A stretch of 64,000 bases of DNA from Clavaria fumosa. Taxonomy: Eukaryota; Basidiomycota; Agaricomycetes; Agaricales; Clavariaceae. Made by a program: the position numbers and the translations under genes. Positions 43,578 to 55,112 of this stretch are shown one piece after another. Where the stretch lies: assembly GCA_951802425.1 (NCBI GenBank), contig OX637800.1, positions 3,038,001 to 3,102,000 on the forward strand, in the 5' to 3' direction. Under the pieces are notes generated by a model that searched no databases, was not told the DNA's origin, and worked only from the letters and a program-made list of their open reading frames with translations. Each line of letters starts with the position of its first letter. Within the stretch, counting starts at the first letter, position 1.

Positions 43578-44288
43578 TCATCCGCGTCTCTTCCCGTACC
43601 GCTGTCTGGCTGCATATACTCTCCATTTCTGGATATCCTCGCGCTGCAAGAGTAACTCGACGGTGTAGAAGTTCCGGGCTAGCTCTTCGTTTGTTGCGAC
43701 GTGATGAACAGTGGAATGACAGTACCTGATTAAAACAAGAAAGAAATTTAGAAACTTGATTCCTACTGCAAAACTTGGCACTCACCGACAAAGCCACGCC
43801 ACAGAGTTGATCACGGTCTCGCTGTGCCACCCTCGCTTGAGCACCTTGGTATGCGTAGACCGGGGAATGAGATGGTGATACGTGAGCGGGATCTCGCGTT
43901 CGCAGATCTCGCATTGGGACGCGCGCGTCGACTTCCATGGAGGCGGAGGTGCGCACGCCTCGCTCACGAAATCTTCGAGGGTTTTGCGCAAGAACATGAG
44001 TGCGCCGTCGTTGTCCGGTGATATCCCATAGGAAGTGAGCGTGTCCGAAAAGGCCGGGGGAACGGCATCGAGCGACGCAAGGTCTGGGGCCTCTGCGGGC
44101 GCGTCGTACGACGCGTCACGCAGGGCTGCGGGGAGAACTGGCCACACCTCCTCTGCGAGGTAGCATGTGAACTCGTCGAGCTCGGTGGCCTCGCGTTCTG
44201 AGGTAGCAGTAAATTGGGGTCGAGCGAGCAGTCGTCGAGCAAGACACTCTTTGAAGGTGTAGAACTGGAGAGAATCTGCGCCCGCCAT
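43578..44288 (-). CDS. HNH-type nuclease-domain protein (216 aa, 2 exons)
   Basis: Exons in coding order: 44288-43786 and 43725-43578 (651 nt). The first 120 residues are helical without a known motif. The C-terminal part has CEICEREIPLTYHHLIPRS, NSVAWLCR and, across the intron, YCHSTVHH. This is the C..C...HH....N...C..CH..H layout of HNH domains with a structural zinc (His-His pair and Asn in place). Family proteins in fungi are short and poorly studied; nuclease activity is inferred from the motif only. The start is set at MAGADSLQF, since the open region upstream of it lacks an ATG. Confidence 0.78.
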
Positions 44289-44890
44289 TTGCAGCAAAAT
44301 GTTGAATGGTCGAGAAATGTAACGACCGCTCACTGCCTTTTGTATCACAACCTCGTGATAGCACGTGGGGTCAATGGGGTGAGTCGAGCCGCGGGAGCGT
44401 ATGCGCTCGGAGCCGGAAGCAATTTACACGTGACCTTGGCATGAACTTGCACTAAAAATAAATACTGTGGCCCAAAGTGATGCAACTAAGTCTCTCAACT
44501 CCCCACCTTCAATATCATAGCAGGTGGATAACAACAAACCTTGCCTTCTTTCCCCAGCTCACTGACTGCAACAACAAACCTTGTCTTCTTTCCCCAGCTC
44601 ACTGACTACAACATCAAAGATATCTACAACTAGCCAAGCCCCTGTCATTTTACATTGTGCTGTCATCTGACAGTCGAGTCTGAGGATGTTCAACCTAGTC
44701 CAACTATAAGTCTTGCTTGTTGACTACCCTACGACATGATCTGTTGGTGCTACATTACTTGCACCCATCTGTTTCCTTGCAGATGTGTTCCTTTGTCTAG
44801 GTGTCCCCTTACAGCAATCACTCACAATTTCACAACGATAAATATGCAAAACGACATGTTGATTAGTGCCGTCAGAGGAAGTTATCAAAT
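44289..44890. other. Intergenic with a 39-bp direct repeat
   Basis: No gene. A 39-bp unit (AACAACAAACCTTG.CTTCTT followed by TCCCCAGCTCACTGACT) is present twice in tandem at about 44530-44607, with two differences. Confidence 0.6.
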
Positions 44891-46429
44891 CTAAGACGAT
44901 GCTGCTCGCGAAAGTTCTAGGAAACGCGAAGCCTCTGCCCATGACATTCGCTCACGTTCCTTTCCCACCATCACACCCTTCTTCACTTCTTCCACATCTA
45001 CCTTTTTCCAATCCTCGTAGGAGGTAATTAGGCCTTGGCTCTTCGCCTCACGTATCATAAGAGGTGGATCATCGGGGTGCGGATCAGGGTTCAAGGTCAA
45101 ACGCGGAAAGGTTGGATGCGCGACACTGCTACCGTCGGATGAACCAGTCGTGGAACCACTCATGTCGTGCATGATCGCGCTGGCCGCATCGTTTGCGTCG
45201 AGCATGGTTGATGCGAGCACGCCTTTGGCGCCCATCGCCGCCCACCCAGACGCGTAGACGGGCGCGGAGTGGTTGGGCACGCGGTTGGAGACAGCGGAGA
45301 GGTGTCCCAGCGCGGGATCGTAGAACGCGTTCGCAGGCTCACCGCGGAATCCAAGCGACGTGACGACGAGCGACGTGCTCAACGAGGACGTTGCACCGGT
45401 CGGGACTGCGCGGCGCGTGTTTGGGTCGAGTGCGGTGTGTGCCAGCATCAACGTTGCCTGGGAGGAGGTCGCATTCGGAAGGTTGAGTCCTGTTGGGGAG
45501 CGGAAAAACTCGAGCGACCAGGAGCGGGGGGTCGTTCCCGGAGTATTCCGCGATCCGTTTTGGAGCAGCTGGAGCAGCCTGCTTTGTTGCCGTGTCAGAG
45601 AGGCGCCAGATGGAGGTGTAAGGATTGCTCGGTCGATGGGGGACATGGACGCGTCTTTGAGGTTCATCATTTCGCGAAGTTCTTTCGTGGTGAAGGAAAC
45701 CTCGAAGGGGCCACGTCTCCCTATTATGGAGATATGCTTTACAGTGGAACGCGTTAGAACGTCCAGAACAGATTGTGGGATATCGTATATCGAGAGGTCA
45801 GCTGGGGAAGTGAGAAGCATTCTGGCGACATCTAGGGATACATTTCCGTGCCCAATGAGTGCTATGTGCTCGAGTTTGTCAAGTGCCGGAGCAGGAGGAT
45901 CGGATGGATGTCGAGTGTACCAATGAACGAGGGATAGAGCAGGTATGCAGTACGCAGAGGGAGGTATGGAGGGGTGTAATACGGGGACCGGACAACCCGT
46001 TGCGAAGAGTAAATGGCTGTAATAGGGCAAGAGAGCTGATAATGGGACTTGAAGGACGTGGGGGATGGACTGCAGCGGCTGGTCACCAACATTCACATTT
46101 CCAAAAAATCGGAAACGCGGATCTGCAGCAACTTCGTCGAATTTATGCGTACAGTTCTAATCGTTTTTCCGGAAACACGCAGTCAATATCGGGGACCTTG
46201 TACAGGGAACGAGACTCATCGTAGTGCATACCTTGACTTCTGGGTGGTCTGGAGCTACACCGTAGCGAACTAGACCATGCGGGGCCCATAGGCGGTCATA
46301 AATGTGAACCCTTAGGGATGACAAGTCAGGACGAGGTCCTGCAGCAGAACGTGGTGGAAGCAGCAGCCTGGAAGCGACATAAAATGCAGATGGCCCCGCG
46401 CCAATGATAGCTAGTTTGAGAGGAGGCAT
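44891..46429 (-). CDS. ARH1: NADPH:adrenodoxin oxidoreductase (487 aa, 2 exons)
   Basis: Exons in coding order: 46429-46232 and 46156-44891 (1464 nt, phase 0). It transfers electrons from NADPH to mitochondrial ferredoxin for Fe-S cluster and heme A synthesis. Visible motifs: FAD-binding IIGAGPSAFYVASRLL at residues 7-22, GLVRYGVAPDHPEVKNCTHKFDE (joined exactly by the intron), NADPH-binding IGHGNVSLDVARMLL, SFTTKELREMMNL, and the C-terminal FAD contact ASGWAAMGAKGVLASTMLDA. Length is as in the family. Odd: only six residues precede the FAD motif, so no mitochondrial presequence is encoded from this ATG. An upstream exon may be missing from the model. A hAT MITE sits 176 bp upstream. Confidence 0.92.
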
Positions 46430-46604
46430 GCCAAATCTAAATACTAGCGGTCTATCCGAGTCGCCTCGAGTCCATCAGGTGCAAAAGCAAAACGTTCAAG
46501 GGTTCCGTCTGAAGGCCATCAGTGGGCAGCAGGAAGTTAGCGGTCGACATCGCCGATTATAGTCACGTGAGCGATCACGTTCTTAACCTTGACGTTGGTC
46601 ACGA

Positions 46605-46825
46605 TAGTGTTGCCAACGGCGCGAGCCGATTTCTTTTTTGGGAATTTGCATTGAGTATTGTGGCTTCAAATCAACAGGTAATCCCACAGAATAAGCGGCT
46701 TTGGGCTCTCACAGAAGGAGTGAATGATCAGATGTATCAAAATCTCTCCTCCCATTGTGCATTGTCCAACGGCTCGCTCGGTTTAGCTGAGCCGAGCCGA
46801 AAAAAGCCGAGCCGTGGCAACACTA
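46605..46825. mobile_element. hAT-type MITE (221 bp) between ARH1 and WDR48
   Basis: Terminal inverted repeats TAGTGTTGCCA and TGGCAACACTA bound the element. An exact 8-bp target duplication GGTCACGA lies at 46597-46604 and 46826-46833, which is diagnostic of hAT transposition. The right end has clustered GAGCCGAGCCG words as subterminal repeats. There is no coding capacity. It occupies most of the shared upstream region of two divergent genes, ending 117 bp before the WDR48 ATG. Confidence 0.92.
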
Positions 46826-46942
46826 GGTCACGAGACTATATTTGTATTACATAATGCGTGTCACGTTTTGAGAGGAAACGATCCCGCGAAGCGAAACGTT
46901 GAGCCCGAAACCTCCCTCTCCTCCGCCCCCGGCACGTCTAGG

Positions 46943-49900
46943 ATGGCGCCTGCTGAAAGGCGCAGAGTGTCGTACGTGATACCACCTCATTTCGAACCTG
47001 TCACTCGCCTACAAGCACCTCCTCCCGGCATTTCACGGCTCGGCTCTGTCCGTCCATTGCTTGTGCGAGCTGATGTTCCCCCGGAGCGTTCTGAACCGGA
47101 GCCAAAATGCCCAGTCCATCCACGACATCGGTTGGGAATTGCTGCACTCGCGTTGGACACATCCACTCAACTTATAGGGCACCGCACACCAGAAGGTATA
47201 TTGTATTCCGGCGGCAGAGACGGTTTAATTATCTCATGGGAGCTTGGCTTGCCCATGGCGAAGCGGATACGCAACTCGGGTCACGGCGGTGGCGGAGATG
47301 CGAAGAAAGGTTTGTGGGGTAGATGGGAGATGATGACTGGTTGGGGAGACGACGTGATTGAAGAAGAAGCAGAGGACACTGAGGACAAGCCCATCAGCGA
47401 CGGAGACATTTTGGGGGACGTTCAACTTGGCATGGGCCGTTTCCGCAAGCGCAACGACAGAACAGATCATGATATTCCGTATGAGCGAACTTGGGAAGTC
47501 GACATGGATGGCTTTACTCCAGGAACGGTGAATTTATGTACTTTACTGAGCCTGTCCTTTTGCGTCAATAACCACCCAATCAGCCCGCACGGTTTCGACA
47601 ATGTGCCCAGGCCCACAACGATTGGGTGAACGATATTATACTCTGCAACCACAACCAAACCGTCGTCTCCGCTTCTTCAGATGGGACTGTCAAAGCCTGG
47701 AATCCCCATTCGCACTCCCATCCAGAGCCAGATGCGATTGGCCTACACAATGATTACGTCCGTTGCCTAACTTACTGGTTCGTATCCCTACTTTGCTCTG
47801 CGGCCGTCGCTGAAATTTTTATCAGCCGTGAAAAGAATTGGGTTGCCTCGGCATCGTTCGATCGTACCATCAAACTTTGGGATCTGTCAAGGACTCTACA
47901 TCCTGAATTGACTGATCCCCTTATAACATTGAACCCTCCTGACTCTGGAGCGCCAAAGTGTTCTGTGTACGCCGTGGCTGCCGATCCTTTCGGACATGTA
48001 ATCGCTTCCGGATCGCCAGAGAAAGTCGTTAGGATATGGGATCCCCGTTCCGGCCGGCGAACGGGCAAATTGGTAGGGCACACGGATAATATACGAGCAA
48101 TCTTAATATCAGAGGATTCAAGATACGTAAGCACACTTCCTGAGAATTCTTGTCTTCAGTGCTTACAATTATACAGCTTCTCACCGGTTCCGCTGATGGT
48201 ACGTCGTTTAGTTGAAGTGGAGGAGACAGAGACTGACCGCAACTCAGCCTCAATCAAACTGTGGTCGCTTGCCACCCAACGTTGTTTGCACACTTTCGTA
48301 TATCATACCGAATCTGTCTGGTCGCTGTTCTCCACTCATCCCACACTTGAGGTCTTCTATTCGGGTGACAAGACAGGCATCGTGTGCAAGGTCGACGTTG
48401 AAGGTTGTGCCGATGTATCAGAAGGAGAATGTGTAGTTCTCTGCAAGGACTCATGCGGCCGTAGCATTATTCCCTCTGCAGGAATCAATCGGATCCTCGT
48501 CATGGATGATAGCTTGCTGTGGACTGCCTCAAGCCATTCCAGCATCAAGCGATGGCAAATACCCCCTCGCCGTGCCGTCCGAGCCTCTGCACCTCTCGAG
48601 AAGGAGACGGACAAAGTACTTCGCGATTCCCCGCCGTCACGGAAGCGGAGTATGGAACTCTCTGACCCATCACGAGACGGCACGCCCGTCCCGTCGCATT
48701 CATCCCATGGTCCTCGAAATTCCCTTGCTCCTTCGGTCGCTGGCTCGTTGGCATCGGACAGTTGGGTAGGGCAGCTACGAGATAAAGAGGAGGAGACCGC
48801 CCTCTTCGGGATACCTTTCGACAGCCTCGTTTGGCTGGCGTCTGCCCACAATCCCTTCACTCTCTATCCATCCACTTCCAAGGTCCGCGACGCAGAGGTC
48901 GCTACGCTGTACTCGGCGACTTCTGTCCCTTCGACAACTCCGCTAGCAGCGACGGCAACTCGCCTTCCGAATTCGATGTTGTCACCGCCTCTATCCCACC
49001 CGGGCAGTCCTCAACGAGGTGAGAACTGGCTCATAGAGGACTCCACTCTGCATGTCAAAACCCCTCGTGCAGAATACTGCGCGCGAGAAGTGGCGGCGGA
49101 TGCCCGGCCTCTGTCCGAACTCTCAGACAACGTCATCGAGGGTGCGCATGGTCTAGTGCGATCCATCATCCTCAACGACAGGATGCACGCTCTCACCGTC
49201 GACACTTCCGGTGAAGTTGCGGTCTGGGACCTCGTGAGGTGTATCTGCCTCGGGCGGTATCTGCCCGAGGATGTGGCTGCACTCATACGCTACACCAAGG
49301 CAAATAAGCAGAGCAAAGATAGTGAGGGGTCCGAATGGAGTCCAAGGGAGGCACTGGAGGCCGTGCTGGAACGCATCGAAAGCGAGGCTGTTGTCGTCCC
49401 ATGGTCGACCGTCGATACCAAGACTGGTGTGCTAACGGTACATATCAACGAAAAATGCTTTGACGCGGAGATATATTCGGACGAAGCCGGGTTTGGACAC
49501 GAGCGACCGTACGGCGAAGAGGCGCGATGTGAGTCCCGTACAAAATTGTGTGAGAGGTACTTTTGTACTCACTTCAGCCCATATTTACAGTGAATATTGG
49601 GAAGTGGGTTCTCCGGAACCTCTTCATAGGATTCGTCCGAGAAGAACAGCACTCCCGTCGTTCGCGGGATCGGAACGATGTTCCTCACTCTTCGAGCCCA
49701 CCACGACACGGCCTGCGCCATCAACCAGAAGCCAATCTAGACCGCACACACCAGCGCACTCCCTCAGAATCATCCAGATTGTCGCTGACCAGGATCTCAG
49801 CGGGTTCCGTGGTGATCTCTTCCTCAGATATGACGCCTGTGATGACGCCGATCATGCCTCCATCTGCAGCAGCTACCCCTCTCCTGGCTCCATTGATCCC

Positions 49901-51128
49901 GCTCCTTTCCGTCATGAAAGATGAAGGGGTCACTCCCACCAATATGCCTCTATCTCTAACTGGCGGCGACAATACGTCTACGTCTGTGCTTCGTCATCCT
50001 CGGGCGCAAACCTCAGAAACTGGTAGTCGTTCATCCTCGCCGCTAACGAAAGACCTGGATTACTTCGCGATGCGGCCGCGAAAGCAATCGATCACGTCCA
50101 CGGCAGGTCAATCCGCCATCCCGGACGAGAACGCTGCGTGGGGCGGTGCTGGCGGCGGGTCGAAACGCACGCCTGAGAATGCCCAGACGCCTGGTGGAGG
50201 CACGGGGGGATTCATGGGTCGGTTGAAAAATCTTGGCAAAAGCGCTGGCAAGAAGGTGGGCGAGTCACCGACGACCCCGCCCGGCTCAGGAACGGCGAGC
50301 GCTGTAGAGAATGTCACCGCGCGGCAGGTAGGGCGTTTTGCACCGCATACACATACCCATAATCTGACCGCACCTCCATAGGGCTCGATCCCTGGCTTAA
50401 TGACGGCTAAAACGCCCCGCCAATTGCTTTTATCTGGCCCTCTCAACCCGCCATGTTCAAACGAGGCCCCATCCTTGACATTACCGCCACACGTTGCGAT
50501 CATTATATCCGGGGAGGGCTCCCATGGGTGGATGAACATCTATCGCGGGACCGTCGGAACGGCGCACCTTGACTTCCGCGCCCTCGAGGAGACGATGCCG
50601 ATATGGTTACTGGAGTACCTGCTCGCGAATCGATCTCCCCCCGTTCCACTCACCAAAATCAGTTTTATCATGTTGCCCTGGCCTACCAAAGACCCCAGCG
50701 AGCGATTGCCGGAGCTCTTGAATACGTGAGCGTGTCGCCACTCGGTGCCGTTGATCATTTGACTGATGCTCGCATTTCGCTGTAGTACGCAGTCGAAGTT
50801 GACAGCGAGCAGGTTCTTGCGGGTCCGGAAGTTGACAGATCATGTTCGTTACTTTTTTCCATCCTTTGTGCTCATCTTTACGCCCAAGATTGTGACGCTT
50901 TAGGTTCAAGACAAACTTGAGAAACTGGGGTTGGCCTTCTCGCAAGGCGGAGGCGGACGAGCGCCTCCTACTCGGGCACGTGCGGACGACCTATATGAGA
51001 TACTGTGCAACGATGTATTGCTTCCACTGGACATGACGTTGGCCGCGGTGCGCCAGTACGTGTGGAAGCAGTCTGCCGAGCTGGCCTTGTATTATAGGAA
51101 GAAGGCTGCCAGTTTACCATCGAAGTGA
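46943..51128 (+). CDS. WDR48/UAF1-Bun107-like WD40 protein, deubiquitinase cofactor (1248 aa, 9 exons)
   Basis: Exons: 46943-47527, 47584-47777, 47826-48126, 48177-48198, 48248-49528, 49591-50327, 50382-50725, 50786-50843 and 50904-51128 (3747 nt). The N-terminal half is a WD40 propeller: [82 protein letters not shown], then a last blade before [14 protein letters not shown]. The C-terminal part has the family's second domain ([42 protein letters not shown]) and ends in [22 protein letters not shown] with [18 protein letters not shown]. Family members bind and stimulate USP1/12/46-type ubiquitin proteases (Ubp9 in fission yeast). A Gly/Ser/Pro-rich linker of about 200 residues is typical of fungal forms. 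Exon 4 is only 22 nt. Confidence 0.9.
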
Positions 51129-51729
51129 TGACAAGGAGGGCATGTTACAACTAAATATATCTTCGCATGCGTTATTAGAATCATCAGATCTCCGACACGG
51201 TTTAGAATACGGCTAAGGTAATCTGGCTCCTGTGCTTTATGTTATCGATACATCATCATCTCTAGCATACGACGGGACTAAAAAATGCTCCTGCTTGCAT
51301 TCTCAAATCTCAGAGCGCAGATGCCCCGCAGAATGTTGATTATGCTACAGCGTACAAACTTACCGAATTCAGGGTAGAAATGATGCAAGCAGACGACAGA
51401 AATTTAGTGCGTGAACAAGGTGTAGGTTTCGGGAAAAGGAGGAGTGGGGAGGGGGGTGCAGACAATCCCAAAAAAATCTCCTTAGATACTATGCACATAC
51501 GGGTGCGTAGCTTGACGGACGATACTGCAGCCAGGATTCCTCCTCCGCGTCCGTCGAAGATTCTGATTCTGGCAGCGTCATCTGCTCGAATGCAGCCTGG
51601 AACGCAGCAACGCTTTGCTGGGTCCCTGAACAGACGGGGCTATTGGCGTGCATCTCAAACGCCTCGGGTAAGAGTTTCATGAGTGCCTAGTTGTTGACAT
51701 CGATTTTGCGCAGCAGAAAACAAGGGAGG
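51129..51729. other. Convergent intergenic region, WDR48 / OMA1
   Basis: The region lies between the 3' ends of two convergent genes. A 63-codon minus-strand frame (51680-51489) follows the OMA1 stop and has no motif. No terminator signal was identified with confidence. Confidence 0.5.
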
Positions 51730-53177
51730 TTAGCATTGGTGGAGCAGAGCAGGAGGAGGGGCGCGCCGTCGTACATCCAGCCGCTGTTTAGTCGCCGGAT
51801 GCGTACTGAGGAACACGATAGGTTCTTTGAGTCTGGCCTTCATCAACCTTAGCTGCACCCTGCGTGCGTGCCCGCCCCAAGGGCGTGAGGAAGATGCTCT
51901 ATGGAAACTGAATAGTGGAGATCAGAGACTCACAGGAGGGCCGCGCCAGGGTTGAAGCAGGCTCTCGCAGCGATCTTCAAACCCAAATGATCCGCTGTGT
52001 CCATTCGAACGGGAAAACAAAATCTCGGTCCAGATCGAGAACGTGGAAGAAGTGGCTTCACGCACCTTCTAACTCATTCTTCCTACTATTTGGGAGCGAA
52101 TAGAACAACCTCACTATCTCTTTCGAAAAGCCAGATGTTAAACCAAGCGCTTCGAGTAGAAGAGCCAAAGTAAGAAACACTTTGATACTCGAGTAGTCTT
52201 CCGCGGTATGGCGCGCCACTAGGTTTGGATACTAAGTGACATAATGGGACAGTTATTGAGGTTAAGACAGACCGGCATGCCCAATCTCTATGCGTGGTCA
52301 ACGTCAAACAAAGTGAGACAAGAAAGACTTCGAAACCAACCGTGAGCTAAAACAGCTGCTAGGCCGTGCTCGTCCTTGCATATCGGTAGCAATCCGGTGA
52401 ATACCACGATTGTACCTGGAAAAAGCAGCATCAGGTAACGCGAGCTGAAGCCAATAGCTGGAACAATTCACCAACAGCCGCGGATGCGTTGACAGTTTGG
52501 CCATCGTTGACGACATACACATTCCACTTTACATTGCGGCGGGTCGTCGAACTTTCTGTGAAATCGCCGTCCGTTGTCACCCATTCTCCTTCGGGTATAG
52601 ATTCGACATCTGAACTCAACGACCCAAGGTCGTTGGCTTCGAGGAGTTGGGAGACAATGCGACGCACATGGCGGGATAGGATATGATCTGGGGAGAGTAT
52701 CCTGTCGCCGTACTTTTCCAATACGTCTTTACGTGCACTATCAGCCAACTACACCAAAAGGATTTGTTCAGATCTACTATTGAAAGGCCATGACGGAAAC
52801 ATCGGCACCTCGGCTTCATATTTTGGGTCGATGTCCATGAACCGCCACCGACCAGTCTCTGGAACTTGCTCTAAACTTCGGACGTGTGTTCACTTTGATA
52901 GACAATACTTAAGGGCCTGTACTCACTGATACAAATAATAACCTAAACCACATATAACCAATCCGGCAGCAGCCTGAGTTGCAGGACTCCATTTCCTGAC
53001 GTCCCATGGTTTGTCCGGCTCAGCCTCAAGTTGAACGTGACTGGATCTTTGAGGGGAGGTAGAAGCGAGGAGGCGACGTGATAAATGCAAATGCGACCTC
53101 GAAAGGGGCTGCACTCTAGGTAGTGCTGTCAATCGTACGTATAGATTAGCAGCTCTAGAGGTGAAGAAAGGCCTCAT
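51730..53177 (-). CDS. OMA1: Oma1-like mitochondrial inner-membrane metalloprotease (358 aa, 8 exons)
   Basis: Exons in coding order: 53177-52927, 52875-52809, 52748-52472, 52415-52341, 52287-52273, 52218-52066, 51994-51934 and 51907-51730 (1077 nt). Features in order: Arg/Ser-rich mitochondrial presequence (residues 1-50), one membrane segment AAAGLVICGLGYYLY, HLEQVPETGRWRFMD, the substrate-strand region, GTIVVFTGLLPI, HEIGHAVARH (M48 zinc motif, His-Glu-x-x-His, assembled from three exons), SLPNSRKNELEADHLGL with the third zinc ligand Glu, ACFNPGAA and FLSTHPATKQRL. Oma1 cleaves inner-membrane proteins on stress and takes part in membrane quality control. The 15-nt exon 5 codes most of the zinc site. 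The last 25 residues are unlike other Oma1 proteins that I know. Confidence 0.88.
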
Positions 53178-53742
53178 GATTGAAGTCTTTCAGCAGATGC
53201 GTGATCACGTGATGTAAAAGCGCGACCTAGCTGTTGTTCGAAGTGCAGGCTTCTGCCGTCAACTCTGACCATCAACCAGCAGGACTTGCTTGCCGCCCGC
53301 GTCTTTTTCGTCACAATCAACCCCTGGCTTAGATTCGCGTCAGAAGGTCGATTTGGTGGAACACAATTATGAGGAGACAGCATGCTGATGGCACGACCCT
53401 TTGGGCCTGAGCGTAGCTAGCCAACGGCAAGTTGAAACTGTTGCCTTGTTTCCCCTGAACAGATAAGTATATCAACAAATTGGACAGGTCAGTATGTCTC
53501 ACGCAAGGCATCACTAGTACATTAATTATTTGCAAATTGGACCAGCGAGTCAATTGAATCTCTCGCTCAATATTAAAATCTGCGCGACCCCTTTTTGACC
53601 AGCAACATGACGTTTCGAATGGGGGAATGACCGCGAAATTGAAAACCATCGCATTCTGAAAAACAAAATGAGTAATCTGAAGCAAAGAGACTACATTATT
53701 TCCGGTACATATTCTGACATGCAAAGTGTAGACGAAAAAATA
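53178..53742. other. Intergenic, OMA1 promoter side
   Basis: No gene. A CACGTGA word (53211-53205 side) lies just before the OMA1 start. The segment 53700-53742 begins the region duplicated at 35.9 kb. Confidence 0.5.
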
Positions 53743-53814
53743 TTCGGATACGGGGAATCGAACCCCGAGCTACCGCGTGAGAGGCGGTAATGTTAACCGT
53801 TACACCATATCCGA
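53743..53814 (-). tRNA. tRNA-Glu (anticodon CTC)
   Basis: The minus strand starts TCGGATATGGTGTAACGG and closes a perfect 7-bp acceptor stem (TCGGATA with TATCCGA) with discriminator A. The anticodon arm ACCGC-CTCTCAC-GCGGT gives CTC, hence Glu. The T-arm CGGGGTTCGATTCCCCG is canonical. There is no intron. It lies 124 bp before the peroxiredoxin ATG on the opposite strand. Confidence 0.95.
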
Positions 53815-53938
53815 CGGTGTAAGCGGAATACAAATTTACGTGTGTCATCGAGAATGATCGTGGGAACGGACTGAAGCGAGCAAGTATAAATTTCTTGAAA
53901 CGAAGGCAAGGATCCCTCTTTTTTTATCCCGCACTACG

Positions 53939-55112
53939 ATGACCGTACTTGTGCAACGCCCTGCTCCTACATTCACTGCACTGTCCGTTGTTGAAGGACA
54001 ATTTAAAGACGTGTCTCTCGTGGATTATCGCGGTCAATGGTCAATTCATCTCCAACCCTTGTACAACGCTGCGAATTCACTGACGAGCCTTTCGAATGCG
54101 CCATTGACGCGACAACAGGGTTCTGTTACTCTTTTACCCTTTGTAAGTATCGGCCTTTCCTCTTTTATTTTTTCTTCCTCCTTTTTTTTCTGCCCTGCTC
54201 TTGCCTTCCTGAAGACTTGTGAGAACTCATTACTAATATCTCGGGCGTGTAGAGACTTCACTTTCGTCTGCCCAACTGAGATCTGGGCATTCAATGACGC
54301 GCTTCCGCAGTTCAAGGCCCTGTCCACCTCCGTCCTCGGTGTGTCTCCTTGTTCCAGCTTGCGATTGCAAAGCGTGTTCACCCCTCCCTACCCACCCCAT
54401 CACCAGCAATCTCGACTGACTCAGAACACTCTCACCTTGCGTGGTCCAAGCAGCCCCGCAAGCAGGGAGGGCTGGGCCCAGACCTAAAGTTGCCCCTGCT
54501 CGCCGACAAGCGGATGACCATTGCGCGTGATTATGGTGTGCTCATTGAGAACGAAGGCATCGCCCTGCGCGGCATGTTCCTGATTGACCCCAAGGGTGTC
54601 TTGCGGTACGTCGTGTGCGACAACGCTCTCGCATATACGCTGAGACAGTCCAATTCGACAGTCAGATGACTGTCAACGACCTCCCTGTCGGCAGGTCTGT
54701 CGACGAGGCCTTGAGGCTCATTAAAGCATTCCAATACGCTGTACGTTTGCCTTGTCCCCCCTTCGCTGGGCAACTGACTGACCCGTACCCTCAAACACAG
54801 GACAAGCACGGCGAGGTTTGCCCTGCGAACTGGAAGGAGGGAGCCAAGACAATGAAGGCCAACCCGACCGAGTCGCTCAAGTACTTTAATACGGTCGAAA
54901 GCGGAGTGCAGGCAGATGCGAACGGAAACAAAGGGCAAGCAACTAAAAACGGAGAAAACGCAGCTGAAAACGCAGAGCACGGGGAGCAGGTAGACGCGAG
55001 CGGAAGGCGCGGCTGGGGAAAGCGCTGGGAATCGGAACACGGTAAGGAACAACCTGGTTGGGGAAAGGACAAGCGTTGGGAACAAGAGCGCTCCCAACCG
55101 GCCAAAGCCTGA
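53939..55112 (+). CDS. 2-Cys peroxiredoxin with unusual C-terminal extension (266 aa, 6 exons)
   Basis: Exons: 53939-54039, 54119-54142, 54253-54338, 54407-54605, 54662-54740 and 54801-55112 (801 nt). It reduces peroxides with thioredoxin as electron donor. Motifs: [29 protein letters not shown] with the peroxidatic Cys, [45 protein letters not shown] and HGEVCPANW with the resolving Cys. The usual protein ends near LKYFNTV (about residue 198). Here about 66 further residues follow in the same exon: first Asn/Ala/Glu/Gln-rich, then Gly/Trp/Lys/Glu-rich with two GWGK..RWE elements. A 24-nt exon 2 codes VLLLFYPL. Likely cytosolic, as no targeting signal is seen. Confidence 0.9.
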
